Assembly (NCBI GenBank): GCA_002238725.1
Contig: MPMX01000012.1
Coordinates: forward strand, 1 to 64,000
Length of the DNA: 64,000 bases
From: Rhodospirillaceae bacterium bin65
Lineage (GTDB): Bacteria; Pseudomonadota; Alphaproteobacteria; Bin65
Reading direction: 5' to 3'
Shown here: positions 16,991-24,324 of the stretch, piece after piece
Position numbering within the stretch: position 1 is the first letter of the stretch
Layout of the letters: each line of letters starts with the position of its first letter
Program-made: the position numbers and the translations under genes
The notes under the pieces: model-generated
Told to the model about the DNA's origin: nothing
The model's database searches: none
The model's input: only the letters and a program-made list of their open reading frames with translations

Positions 16991-17349
16991 CAGTCGGCGG
17001 CATCCATCTCGTTGATTTCGTCTTCCTCGATCGTGCCGTATGCCTCTTTGAGGCGGACGACCAGCGCCAGCCCGAGGGAAGTGGTGGCGACGCCGACGAC
17101 GATGGCCGTAAGGATCAGAACATGGGGCAGGGGATTGGAATAACTGGATATTCCCTCTTCGATTATCGGCGCCGTACCGTCAGCGACCTTGCCGACGCTG
17201 ATGTAGAACAGGAATACGGAAGACTGGAAAATGCTCAGGCCGATCAGCTTCTTCACCAGATTGTGCCGCGACATCACGATGTAGAAGCCCGCCATCATTA
17301 GCAGGATGACGATCCAGTAGTTGTAGAGGCCGAGAAAACTCTCCCACAC
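16990..17349 (-). CDS. mrpC: Mrp Na+/H+ antiporter subunit C
   Basis: A 119-residue NuoK/MnhC-like protein with three hydrophobic helices: YWIVILLMMAGFYIVMS, LIGLSIFQSSVFLFYIS and VLILTAIVVGVATTSLGLAL. The motif DPLPHALVLTAIVVG, typical of the family, appears here as SNPLPHVLILTAIVVGVA. The C-terminal acidic tail (EEDEINEMD) is cytoplasmic. It is expected to sit beside MrpD in the inner membrane complex. Confidence 0.9.
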   Translation of the reverse strand: MWESFLGLYNYWIVILLMMAGFYIVMSRHNLVKKLIGLSIFQSSVFLFYISVGKVADGTAPIIEEGISSYSNPLPHVLILTAIVVGVATTSLGLALVVRLKEAYGTIEEDEINEMDAAD

Positions 17350-17357
17350 GGCGCCGG

Positions 17358-17825
17358 TTACCGATCTTCGTCGTCTTCGGCTGTCGCGACGTCCTCACGC
17401 GCTTCCAGCACGCCGCGCCGGCCGGCGAAGGTGAAGAATACCGTGATCATGACCGCCGCCACGGTCACCCCGACGCCGAATTCGACGATCAGGATGCCGT
17501 AGTGCTGGCCGTGCCCGGCATCCTGGGCCAGCAGGGAATAGTCCAGATACTTGCCGCCCAGCAGCATCGAGGCGACGCCGGTGCCGGCATAGATCAGCAC
17601 ACCCAGCCCGATCGCCGCCTGGGCGACGGCGGGCGGCGCGATCTGCCGGGCGTTTTCGACGCCGTAGATCAGCGCATAGAGGATGAAGGCCGAGGCGAAG
17701 ATAACCCCGGCCTGGAAGCCGCCGCCGGGGCCGAAATCGCCGTGGAACTGCACATAAAGCGCGAACAGGACGATAAACGGGGCCAGCAGCTTGGCGATGA
17801 CCCGCAGGACGACATGCTCGATCAT
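17358..17825 (-). CDS. mrpB: Mrp Na+/H+ antiporter subunit B (MnhB domain)
   Basis: 155 residues, four hydrophobic segments. The MnhB signature is seen in FALYVQFHGDFGPGGGFQAG and the following helix VIFASAFILYALIYGVE. It ends in an acidic cytoplasmic tail. Its start overlaps the stop of the DUF4040 gene before it (17822-17825), so the two are coupled. It is part of the membrane arm of the Mrp complex. Confidence 0.9.
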   Translation of the reverse strand: MIEHVVLRVIAKLLAPFIVLFALYVQFHGDFGPGGGFQAGVIFASAFILYALIYGVENARQIAPPAVAQAAIGLGVLIYAGTGVASMLLGGKYLDYSLLAQDAGHGQHYGILIVEFGVGVTVAAVMITVFFTFAGRRGVLEAREDVATAEDDEDR

Positions 17826-18487
17826 GCGCCGGCCCCGTTACCCGATGACCCAGGGCTCGATGACCCAGCGCCCGATGACCCAGCGCCCGATGAATCCGCG
17901 TGGGGCGCCGGATTTCGGCGCCGCCGGCGGATTCCGTTGCCGCCGAGCAGGATCAGCACGCCGACCCCGGCCGTAAAGATCACCACGACCTCGCCCAGGG
18001 TGTCGAATCCGCGATAACTTGCCAGGGTCGTCGTCACGACATTCGGAACATGGATCGCTGTCGGCTTTTCCGCGCCGACCTGCTTCACCGAATCCGCCAG
18101 GAATTCCGGCGCCAGGCGGCCGTGCGCAGGGGCTTTGGCATCCCCGTAATGCGGCATTCGCGGGTCCAGGGTGGTGTAGACCAGCGCCACACCCAGGAGA
18201 ACGACCAGCAGCATCGGCCCGAGACTCGCCATGCGGTTCTTGCGCGGCTTCGCCTCCCGGTCGGTCAGCAGCAGGGCGCCCAGGAACAGCACCGTGGTAA
18301 TGCCGGCGCCGACAGCCGCTTCGGTAAAGGCGACATCGACCGCGTCGAGCAACACGAAGACCGTGGCGGTGAGCAGGCTGTAGATGCCGGCGAGCATCGT
18401 GACGACGAACAGGTTGCGGATCCGGGCGATGGCCCACGCCAGCACCACCAGGAATGCGAGCAGCACGAGATTGGTGGCGGTGATCAA
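17822..18487 (-). CDS. DUF4040 / MrpA C-terminal-domain protein
   Basis: 221 residues. The N-terminal half is the DUF4040 (MbhD-like) part of MrpA: RNLFVVTMLAGIYSLLTATVF, then DAVDVAFTEAAVGAGITTVLF. The second half resembles the MbhE/MrpB-N region (ASYRGFDTLGEVVVIFTAGVGVL). In most bacteria these segments are the C-terminus of MrpA; here they form a separate gene. The extreme C-terminus is made of five-residue Ser/Gly/Ala repeats encoded by 15-bp tandem repeats at 17841-17900. Confidence 0.85.
   Translation of the reverse strand: MITATNLVLLAFLVVLAWAIARIRNLFVVTMLAGIYSLLTATVFVLLDAVDVAFTEAAVGAGITTVLFLGALLLTDREAKPRKNRMASLGPMLLVVLLGVALVYTTLDPRMPHYGDAKAPAHGRLAPEFLADSVKQVGAEKPTAIHVPNVVTTTLASYRGFDTLGEVVVIFTAGVGVLILLGGNGIRRRRRNPAPHADSSGAGSSGAGSSSPGSSGNGAGA
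17841..17900. repeat. Four 15-bp tandem repeats at the 3' end of the DUF4040 gene
   Basis: Units CCCGATGACCCAGGG, CTCGATGACCCAGCG, CCCGATGACCCAGCG and CCCGATGAATCCGCG lie head to tail. The length is a multiple of three, so changes in copy number would leave the reading frame intact. They encode the Ser/Gly-rich tail of the protein. Confidence 0.8.
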
Positions 18488-18834
18488 GGCGATGCCTCAT
18501 CCGCCAGAGCGGCGGTTTCGTCGGCGGTAAGCTGATGGCACAGCGGATTCAGGCCGCCGGCAAGCGCGCCCTTGACCAGCGCGTGGGTCGCCGTCGGGCT
18601 GGTGAAGAACAGCAGCAGCCCGATCAGCCCCAGTTTCACGGTAACAAGCGCGAACCCGGCCTGAAGCGCCAGGCCGAGCAGGATGAACAGTGCGCCGCCG
18701 GTATCGATGACGCCGGCAGCGTGGCTGCGCGCGTAGACATCCGGGAAGCGGATCATGCCAACGCCGCCGGCGAAGCACAGCAGCGCCCCGGCGACCAGAC
18801 AGGCCCAGCTTGCGATATCGACCGCCAGCGCCAT
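18484..18834 (-). CDS. mrpG: Mrp Na+/H+ antiporter subunit G
   Basis: 116 residues with three hydrophobic helices. The PhaG/MnhG signature is GMIRFPDVYARSHAAGVIDT, followed by LLLFFTSPTATHALVKGAL. ATG 18834 (MALAVDIASW) was chosen because the family begins one helix before the signature; the frame is open further upstream but without similarity. It starts three bases after the mrpF stop and overlaps the DUF4040 gene. Confidence 0.9.
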   Translation of the reverse strand: MALAVDIASWACLVAGALLCFAGGVGMIRFPDVYARSHAAGVIDTGGALFILLGLALQAGFALVTVKLGLIGLLLFFTSPTATHALVKGALAGGLNPLCHQLTADETAALADEASP

Positions 18835-18836
18835 CG

Positions 18837-19133
18837 CTACCGGCCGCTCTCGCCGGCGTCCGGCGATTCGCCGGATGCGCCGAGGTCGCCATATTGCAGA
18901 TATTTCAGGATCGCAATGGTGCCGACGAAATTGATCAGCGCGTAGAGCAGGGCGATATCGAGGAATTGCGGCCGGCCCATCAGGAAACCGAGCACGGCGA
19001 TTGCCAGCACGGTCACGGTGCCGAATGTATTCAGCGCCAGAACCCGGTCGAACACGGTCGGGCCGAGCAGGGCGCGGACAAGCGTCAGAGCCATCGCCGC
19101 CAGCACGCCGGCCATGGCGGCCGCAAACATCAT
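18837..19133 (-). CDS. mrpF: Mrp Na+/H+ antiporter subunit F
   Basis: 98 residues, three helices. The MrpF/PhaF signature is visible: LVRALLGPTVFDRVLALNTF, then QFLDIALLYALINFVGTIAI. The C-terminal tail is rich in Gly, Glu and Asp. It overlaps the end of mrpE by four bases. Confidence 0.9.
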   Translation of the reverse strand: MMFAAAMAGVLAAMALTLVRALLGPTVFDRVLALNTFGTVTVLAIAVLGFLMGRPQFLDIALLYALINFVGTIAILKYLQYGDLGASGESPDAGESGR

Positions 19134-19603
19134 TGCTCGCCCTCCACCCGGCAGATCCGCGCGCCCATTTCGTCGCCCAGAACATCGCGGGCCCCGTCAC
19201 GGGTCAGCGCGTGGACCCGGATTTCGTGGTCCCAGGTCTGCATCGAGACGGTGCCCGGCGTCAGCGTGATGGAGTTGGCGTAGGTTACCACCCCGACACT
19301 CGTTTCCTGGTCCGCCGGAGCCAGGAAAACACAGGGGTCGATCCGGCTACCCGGCAAGACGCACCGTTTCGCGACGTCGACGTTGGCTTTCAGGATCTGT
19401 CCGAGCAGCCAGAGCCAGTAGAAGGGCAGCTTCGGTTTGAGGTACCAGGAAAGGGTTTCGTCATCGACGATGTCCTTGCGCCGGGCAATGTAGACGGCCG
19501 CGGCGCAGGAGACGATGCCGAAGCCGAGGATCAGCGCCTCGTAGTGGCCGGACATCAGCAGCCAGAACACGAACAGGGCAAGATACAGGCCGACCAGCCG
19601 CAC
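19130..19603 (-). CDS. mrpE: Mrp Na+/H+ antiporter subunit E
   Basis: 157 residues from the GTG at 19603 (read as MRLVGLYLALFVFWLLMSG). Two N-terminal helices are followed by the cytoplasmic MrpE domain, with the segment NSITLTPGTVSMQ, a hallmark of the family. GTG 19603 is preferred because GGAGAGG lies 11 bases upstream. The frame is open to a TTG at 19672, but that codon coincides with the -35 box of a good promoter. First gene of the ten-gene Mrp operon. Confidence 0.88.
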   Translation of the reverse strand: MRLVGLYLALFVFWLLMSGHYEALILGFGIVSCAAAVYIARRKDIVDDETLSWYLKPKLPFYWLWLLGQILKANVDVAKRCVLPGSRIDPCVFLAPADQETSVGVVTYANSITLTPGTVSMQTWDHEIRVHALTRDGARDVLGDEMGARICRVEGEQ

Positions 19604-19643
19604 GACGATCCATTCCTCTCCAGAGCGCGTTCGAATGCCGCGA

Positions 19644-19672
19644 ACCCTAGTGAGCGCGGTCAATCGTGACAA
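19644..19672 (-). promoter_or_regulatory. Promoter of the Mrp operon
   Basis: Minus strand: TTGTCA (19672-19667), exact 17-bp spacer, TAGGGT (19649-19644). Transcription would begin about 35 bases before the mrpE GTG. It allows the Mrp genes to be expressed separately from thiXY upstream. Confidence 0.45.
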
Positions 19673-19685
19673 GGCCGCCGGAGCG

Positions 19686-20651
19686 TCACTTCAGTTCTGT
19701 CGCATAGTCGGCGACCGGCAGAATTTTCGCGATCACGCCCTGGCGCTTCAGGAACGCGGCGAAGCGCTCGTAACGCTGCGTGTCGAGGGCGGCGGGCCGC
19801 AAGGCGAACCGGGGCAGAGTATCCCGCCAGGCGCGGCGGTTGAGCTCGGTGTCCAGCTCTTTCTCGCGGCCTCTGATAAACAGCGTCCAGCTTCGTTGCG
19901 GATAATTGACCAGGTATTGAACGCCACGTTCTACCGCGCCGATAAAACGGCGCATTTTGGGATCGCGGACGCGGTCGCGGTGGGCGACGTAGACCAGTTC
20001 GTCGTAGGGCGGCACACCTTCTTCCTCGACATAGAAGGCGCGCCCCGGCCGCTTCTCGAGAGCCATATGGTTGAGTTCGAAATTCCGGTAGGCGCCGATG
20101 ACCGCGCCGACTTTGCCCGACATCAGGCTGCCCGACAGGTCGAAGTTTACGTTGACCAGCGTGATGTCTTCGATCGTCAGCCCGTGCTTGCCCAGCATGG
20201 CCTTCAGCAGGGCGGTCTCGAAGCCGCCGACCGAATAGCCGACCTTGCGGCCCTTGAGATCGGCGATCCGCCTGACCGGGCCGTCGCGCAGCACGACCAG
20301 AGAATTGAGCGGCGTCGCGACCAGAGTGCCGATCCGGACCAGCGGCAGTCCCTTGCTGGTCTGGATATGGAGCTGCGGCTGGTAGGAAATGGCGACATCG
20401 CCGCGCCCGGCCGCCACGAGCCGCGGCGGATCGTTGGGATCGGACGGCGCGATCAGCGTGACGTCCAGCCCGGCTTCGGTGAAATATCCGCGCTCCTGCG
20501 CAACGAACAGCGGGCCATGATCCGGATTGACGAACCAGTCCAGCAAAACCGTGAACTTGTCGGCGGCTGCGGCCCCGGTGGAGGCGGCGGCGAAGATGGC
20601 GCCGGTTAGAGAGAGGATCCGGAACCGGCGGATAAATGTCTGAAATGTCAT
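19686..20651 (-). CDS. thiY: ThiY-like substrate-binding protein of a thiamine-precursor ABC transporter
   Basis: A 321-residue NMT1/THI5-like periplasmic receptor. It has a signal peptide (LSLTGAIFAAASTGAAAA) and starts the mature domain KFTVLLDWFVNPDHGPLFVA, typical of the HMP-precursor (N-formyl-4-amino-5-aminomethyl-2-methylpyrimidine) binding branch. Further motifs are RLVAAGRGDVAISYQP and GRKVGYSVGGFE. It follows thiX by 16 bases, downstream of a TPP riboswitch, so a role in uptake of the thiamine pyrimidine moiety is well supported by context. Confidence 0.85.
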   Translation of the reverse strand: MTFQTFIRRFRILSLTGAIFAAASTGAAAADKFTVLLDWFVNPDHGPLFVAQERGYFTEAGLDVTLIAPSDPNDPPRLVAAGRGDVAISYQPQLHIQTSKGLPLVRIGTLVATPLNSLVVLRDGPVRRIADLKGRKVGYSVGGFETALLKAMLGKHGLTIEDITLVNVNFDLSGSLMSGKVGAVIGAYRNFELNHMALEKRPGRAFYVEEEGVPPYDELVYVAHRDRVRDPKMRRFIGAVERGVQYLVNYPQRSWTLFIRGREKELDTELNRRAWRDTLPRFALRPAALDTQRYERFAAFLKRQGVIAKILPVADYATELK

Positions 20652-20667
20652 CGCTTTTCCTCGATCT

Positions 20668-21510
20668 TCAGGTGGTTTCGGCGCGCCAGGGCACGGCCAG
20701 GCGCAACAGCCGGTCGACGGCGAAATACAGGCAAACTGCGATAACGGCGATCGCGACCAGCGCGGCGAACATCCGGGGCTCCTCGGACTGGGCCTTGGAC
20801 TGGTTCATGACATGGGCAAGGCCGGCGCTGGCGCCGATCCATTCGCCGACTATGGCGCCGATCGGCGCGGTTGCCGCGGCAATGCGGATGCCGGAGGCAA
20901 GGGAGGGCAGGGCCGCCGGCAGGCGGATCAGCCGCAAGACGTCGCGGCGCGACGCACCCATCGAGCGCGCCAGATCGATCCATTGCCGGTCGGCCTGGCG
21001 CAGCCCGTCGAAGAAAGCGGCCGTCACCGGGAAATAGATGATCAGGGTCGCCATGACGACCTTGGGCCAGATGCCGAAGCCGAACCACAGCACCAATACC
21101 GGCGCGAGCGCGTAGACCGGCACCGCCTGGCTGGCGACCAGCACCGGCAGCATCCAGCGCCGCACGGGCGCGCTCGCCGCCATCGCCAGAGCCGTTGCGC
21201 AGCCGACCGTGACGCCGAACAGCATCCCGAGCAGGATTTCACTGATCGTGGTGAGCGCGTTTTCGGCGAGCAGGCCCGCATCGTCGATCAGCGAAGCCAG
21301 CACCGCATCCGGCGGCGGCAGGATGAATTCGGGCGCATCGGTCAGCAGGATCGCGGCATACCAGAAGGCGACGACCCCGATCAGGACGGTGCCGACCCGG
21401 GCGGTGCGTTCGAGCGCGCCCGCTTCCTCCGGCGCAAAGGGGTCGTCGGGCGCAAAGGGGTCGCCAGATAGGCTGGATGCGGGGGTAGGGGATTTCCGGC
21501 TCTCGGCCAT
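20668..21510 (-). CDS. thiX: ThiX-like ABC transporter permease
   Basis: 280 residues, inner-membrane subunit. About 40 polar N-terminal residues, including a repeated DPFAPDDPFAPEE stretch, precede the first helix. The EAA loop is seen as ARSMGASRRDVLRLIRLPAA and the family segment as VPVYALAPVLVLWFGFG. It is the first gene after a TPP riboswitch. The ATPase subunit (ThiZ) is not encoded in the window, so it must lie elsewhere or be shared. Confidence 0.85.
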   Translation of the reverse strand: MAESRKSPTPASSLSGDPFAPDDPFAPEEAGALERTARVGTVLIGVVAFWYAAILLTDAPEFILPPPDAVLASLIDDAGLLAENALTTISEILLGMLFGVTVGCATALAMAASAPVRRWMLPVLVASQAVPVYALAPVLVLWFGFGIWPKVVMATLIIYFPVTAAFFDGLRQADRQWIDLARSMGASRRDVLRLIRLPAALPSLASGIRIAAATAPIGAIVGEWIGASAGLAHVMNQSKAQSEEPRMFAALVAIAVIAVCLYFAVDRLLRLAVPWRAETT

Positions 21511-21517
21511 GTCACTG

Positions 21518-21634
21518 TTCCCTACGCCGGTGCGAACCGGGTCAGGTTCCAGGGGTCGTTCGCTGCGCCGTCCGGCTTGCGGTTACGGGCCGGGCGGGGC
21601 AGGGAACCTCTCAGCCGTCGCTAGGGCTCCCCCA
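21518..21634 (-). promoter_or_regulatory. TPP (THI-box) riboswitch
   Basis: The minus strand carries the conserved core in order: GGGGGAGCCC at the 5' end, GGCTGAGAGG, GACCCCTGGAACCTGACCC, and GGTTCGCACCGGCGTAGGGAA at the 3' end. All TPP-aptamer hallmarks (CUGAGA, ACCYGAUCUGGAUAAUACC-like region in its proteobacterial form CCTGACCCGGTT) are present. It ends about seven bases from the thiX start codon, so SAM-independent, TPP-dependent blocking of translation is the likely mechanism. Confidence 0.95.
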
Positions 21635-21648
21635 AGTGATGCGACAGG

Positions 21649-21675
21649 ATTATGACAGGCGGCGCGCCGATGCAA
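21649..21675 (-). promoter_or_regulatory. Candidate promoter of the TPP riboswitch-thiXY transcript
   Basis: Minus strand: TTGCAT (21675-21670), 15-bp spacer, CATAAT (21654-21649), about 15 bases before the aptamer. The spacer is short, so this is tentative. Confidence 0.35.
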
Positions 21676-21703
21676 GCGGCAGGATGCTGGATCGACCGGC
21701 GGA

Positions 21704-22771
21704 ATGCGCTATTTCTGCGCTGTCATGCCCAGCCCCCGCTTCATCGGCAGCGAGATTTACCGGCGGTCGCGCTACGGCGGCAAACATCCTTTGGCGATCC
21801 CGCGGGTGTCGCTCGCCGTCGACCTGTGCCGCGCGCTCGGCTGGCTGCCGGCGGACCGGTATGTCGACAGCCCGGTCGCCACGGTCGAACAACTCACCCG
21901 GTTCCACGATCCGGACTATGTCGCCGCCGTGCAGCAATGCGAGCGGGACCGGGGCGCAACCGACGAACAGCGCAAGCGCTTCAACCTCGGCGTCAACGGC
22001 AACCCGGTGTTCGGCGAGATATTCCGGCGCCCGGCAACCGCGGCCGGGGCGACGCTGCACGCCATCGAACTTCTGAAAATGGGCGGCATCGTCTTCAGCC
22101 CGGCCGGCGGCACCCATCACGGCCTGAAAGGCCGGGCGAGCGGCTTCTGCTTTTTCAACGATCCGGTGCTCGGTATCCTGTCCGCGCTCGACAAGGGCGC
22201 AACGCGGGTCGCCTATCTGGATATCGACGCCCATCACTGCGACGGCGTCGAGATCGCCCTGGCCGACGACCGGCGCGTGATGACCCTGTCGGTCCACGAG
22301 GCCGGCCGGTGGCCGCGCACCGGCAACGCGGGCGATCCGTCACGGCACGTTCACAATTACCCGGTCGCCGCAGGTTTCGACGACAAAGACTTCGAATCGT
22401 TGATGAATTCGGAAATCCTTCCGGCGGTGCGCGCTTTCGATCCGCAGCTCCTCGTCCTGCAATGCGGCGCCGATGCGCTGGCCGACGACCCGATGAGCAA
22501 GCTGGCGCTCACCAACGCCAGCCATGCCCGGATGGCCGCGGCGGCGATGGGGCTGAGCCCGCGCCTGCTGGTCACGGGCGGCGGCGGTTACAATCCCTGG
22601 GCGACGGCGCGCTGCTGGACCCGGGTCTGGGGCGTCCTGAATAGCCTGGAGGCGGAACATCCGATCGGACCGGAAGCCGAGGCCGTTCTGCGGGCCGTGA
22701 CCTGGAGCCATTCCCGCGGGCGCAATCCGCCGGAGGCCTGGTTCGACTCGGTGTGCGACGAGGCGGATTGA
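21704..22771 (+). CDS. Histone deacetylase family protein (AcuC-like amidohydrolase)
   Basis: 355 residues with the arginase/deacetylase fold. Active-site segments are GGTHHG (two tandem histidines), the zinc ligands in DIDAHHCDGVE, a third ligand in LQCGADALADDPMS, and the GGGGYN loop near the substrate tunnel. Bacterial members deacetylate acetyl-CoA synthetase (AcuC) or acetylpolyamines; the sequence does not decide between them. The start is uncertain: ATG 21704 (used) or ATG 21725 (MPSPRFIGSEIYRR), neither with a good ribosome-binding site. It stands alone. Confidence 0.85.
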   Translation: MRYFCAVMPSPRFIGSEIYRRSRYGGKHPLAIPRVSLAVDLCRALGWLPADRYVDSPVATVEQLTRFHDPDYVAAVQQCERDRGATDEQRKRFNLGVNGNPVFGEIFRRPATAAGATLHAIELLKMGGIVFSPAGGTHHGLKGRASGFCFFNDPVLGILSALDKGATRVAYLDIDAHHCDGVEIALADDRRVMTLSVHEAGRWPRTGNAGDPSRHVHNYPVAAGFDDKDFESLMNSEILPAVRAFDPQLLVLQCGADALADDPMSKLALTNASHARMAAAAMGLSPRLLVTGGGGYNPWATARCWTRVWGVLNSLEAEHPIGPEAEAVLRAVTWSHSRGRNPPEAWFDSVCDEAD

Positions 22772-22807
22772 ACGAACAACGGGACTTATTCAGCCGCCCA
22801 GCACCTT

Positions 22808-22836
22808 GTAGGGGAGGGTTTAAAACCCTCCCCTAC
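22808..22836. repeat. Perfect palindrome, dispersed-repeat family (also 57531-57560 and partly 221-240)
   Basis: GTAGGGGAGGGTTT, one A, then the exact reverse complement. It lies between two convergent genes. Its arms recur at 57531-57560, also between convergent genes. It could act as a two-way terminator or be a mobile intergenic element. Confidence 0.75.
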
Positions 22837-22879
22837 GCCTTTGTAACGAAGCCGAATTTTATCCGGGCGCACCGAAGTG

Positions 22880-23002
22880 CGCCCCTCGATACGGCCCCTG
22901 CGGGGCCTACTCGGGATGAGGGGAATTTGCAATTCGCAGCCGTTCCGTCACCATCCTCACCCTCGTCCTGAGTAGACGCCGGAGGCGGCGGATCGAAGGG
23001 CG
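22880..23002. repeat. Inverted pair of 43-nt dispersed elements
   Basis: Positions 22880-22922 (minus) and 22960-23002 (plus) align over 43 nt with 34 identities, starting CCCTC and ending GGGCG. Each copy contains its own small hairpin (GGCCCC/GGGGCC and CGCC/GGCG), and one base pair is changed on both sides (C-G to G-C). The pair fills most of the gap between the deacetylase and methyltransferase genes. Confidence 0.7.
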
Positions 23003-23004
23003 CT

Positions 23005-23673
23005 CTAGCGCAGGCGTCGCGCCATCAGCACGCCGTCGCCGACCGGCACCATGGAGACCTCGAAATCGTCGCGTTCGAAGGCCCTGCGCGTCGCCTTCCG
23101 GATGGCGACCGTCGATTTTTCCGTGTCCTCCGGGTCGGCGACCCGGCCGCCCCAGAAGACATTGTCGAGCAGGATCAGGCCGTTGGGCCGGACAAGTTTC
23201 GCGCAATAGGTGAAATAGGCCGGGTAATCCTTTTTGTTGGCGTCGATGAACGCCATGTCGAAACTGTCCGGGCCGGGATCGTCCAGCAGAGTCTCGAGCG
23301 ATTCCAGCGCCGGGCCGATGCGCAGGTCGATACGGTCCTCCATGCCGGCGTCGCGCCAGTGTTTGCGGCCGGCCGCCTCGACGAATTCGTCGGTGATGTC
23401 GCAGGCCACCACCCTGCCACCTTCTGGCAGCGCCAGCGCCATCCGCAGACTGGTGTAACCGGTGAAGGTGCCGACTTCGAGGAATTGGCGGGCGCCGATC
23501 GCGCCGGCGAGCAGCGCCATGAACTGAACCTGTTCGGGCGAACTCTGCATGCCGTCCTGAGCCAGTTTGTGGGTGTCTTCGCGCAATGCCCTGACCGGGG
23601 CGGGTTCGTCGACTCCCCAGCGCAACATGTAAGCGTGGAGCGCGTCGGTGAGGTGACCGGTGCGACGGGACAT
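23005..23673 (-). CDS. Class I SAM-dependent O-methyltransferase (CCoAOMT/COMT-like)
   Basis: 222 residues. Motif I is FLEVGTFTGYTSLRMALALP and motif II VVACDITDEF. The metal-binding region is DMAFIDANKKDYPAYF, followed by NGLILLDNVFWGGRV, the divalent-metal signature of caffeoyl-CoA-type methyltransferases. The natural acceptor is unknown; bacterial members methylate small catechols or tRNA (TrmR). ATG 23673 (MSRRTGHL) was chosen; the open frame continues upstream without similarity and would run into the tRNA-Pro gene. Confidence 0.87.
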   Translation of the reverse strand: MSRRTGHLTDALHAYMLRWGVDEPAPVRALREDTHKLAQDGMQSSPEQVQFMALLAGAIGARQFLEVGTFTGYTSLRMALALPEGGRVVACDITDEFVEAAGRKHWRDAGMEDRIDLRIGPALESLETLLDDPGPDSFDMAFIDANKKDYPAYFTYCAKLVRPNGLILLDNVFWGGRVADPEDTEKSTVAIRKATRRAFERDDFEVSMVPVGDGVLMARRLR

Positions 23674-23773
23674 GAGCGGTTTCCTGGACGGGGAGGGCGG
23701 GCGCCGGGTCCGGCGAAGATGCGCGCCTTGATAACACAGGTTCGGCGATACCACATCTACCTGCGACAAGCGC

Positions 23774-23802
23774 TTGCCGCGCGCCGCGGGTTCGGCTATC
23801 GG
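23774..23802 (+). promoter_or_regulatory. Promoter of tRNA-Pro
   Basis: TTGCCG (23774-23779), 17-bp spacer, TATCGG (23797-23802), 11 bases before the mature tRNA 5' end. Confidence 0.4.
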
Positions 23803-23813
23803 CAGGCACAGAC

Positions 23814-23890
23814 CGGGGCGTAGCTCAGCCAGGTAGAGCACCTGCTTTGGGAGCAGGAAGCCGGCGGTTCGAATCCGTCCGCCCCGACCA
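23814..23890 (+). tRNA. tRNA-Pro (anticodon TGG)
   Basis: Starts CGGGGCG and ends CGCCCCG-A-CCA, a perfect 7-bp acceptor stem with encoded CCA. The anticodon arm is CCTGC-TTTGGGA-GCAGG, anticodon TGG. The T-loop is GGTTCGAATCC. 77 nt. Confidence 0.96.
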
Positions 23891-23921
23891 GGCAAGGATT
23901 ATCGGAATTCGGAACTGAACC

Positions 23922-24218
23922 ATGCGCGCGCGCATCTACCGTCCGGCCAAGACCGCCATGCAATCCGGCCGCGGCAACGCCCGGAACTGGATTGTCGAAT
24001 ACGAACCGCAGGCGGCGCAGAAGCAGGACCCTGTGACCGGCTGGACCTCGTCGTCGGATACCGGCCAGCAGGTCAAGATGGGATTCGAGACGAAGGACGA
24101 GGCGATCGCCTTCTGCAAACGCAAGGGCATCGAGTACCAGGTCCGCGAGCCGCGGGAACGGACCGTAAAGCCCAAGAACTACGCCGAGAATTTCCGTTCC
24201 GACCGCGTGATTGGCTGA
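23922..24218 (+). CDS. NDUFS4-family accessory subunit of NADH dehydrogenase (complex I)
   Basis: 98 residues matching the ETC_C1_NDUFS4 domain: ARIYRPAKTAMQSGRGNARN at the start, WTSSSDTGQQVKMGFETKDE, and a C-terminus RTVKPKNYAENFRSDRVIG. In alphaproteobacteria and mitochondria this small subunit stabilises the N-module of respiratory complex I. It lies 31 bases behind tRNA-Pro. No nuo genes are in the window. Confidence 0.9.
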   Translation: MRARIYRPAKTAMQSGRGNARNWIVEYEPQAAQKQDPVTGWTSSSDTGQQVKMGFETKDEAIAFCKRKGIEYQVREPRERTVKPKNYAENFRSDRVIG

Positions 24219-24324
24219 ACCGCCCGATTCCGCCGCCCGGAAGTGAATGCAAGCGGCGTGCTCCGGGCCGTCCCGCGCGCAATCGCACCTTGAACGGGGA
24301 GAGGCGAGGGGGCATTTCCGGGTC

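Noticed and set aside
14052-17003. One continuous 983-codon frame that would fuse the MrpD and MrpA-like subunits
   Set aside because: The first half of that frame lies over mrpD in the wrong frame; mrpD and the MrpA-like gene are separate with an ATGA overlap at 15512-15515.
17841-17900. CRISPR-like repeats
   Set aside because: Units are contiguous with no spacers, lie inside a gene, and no cas genes are present.
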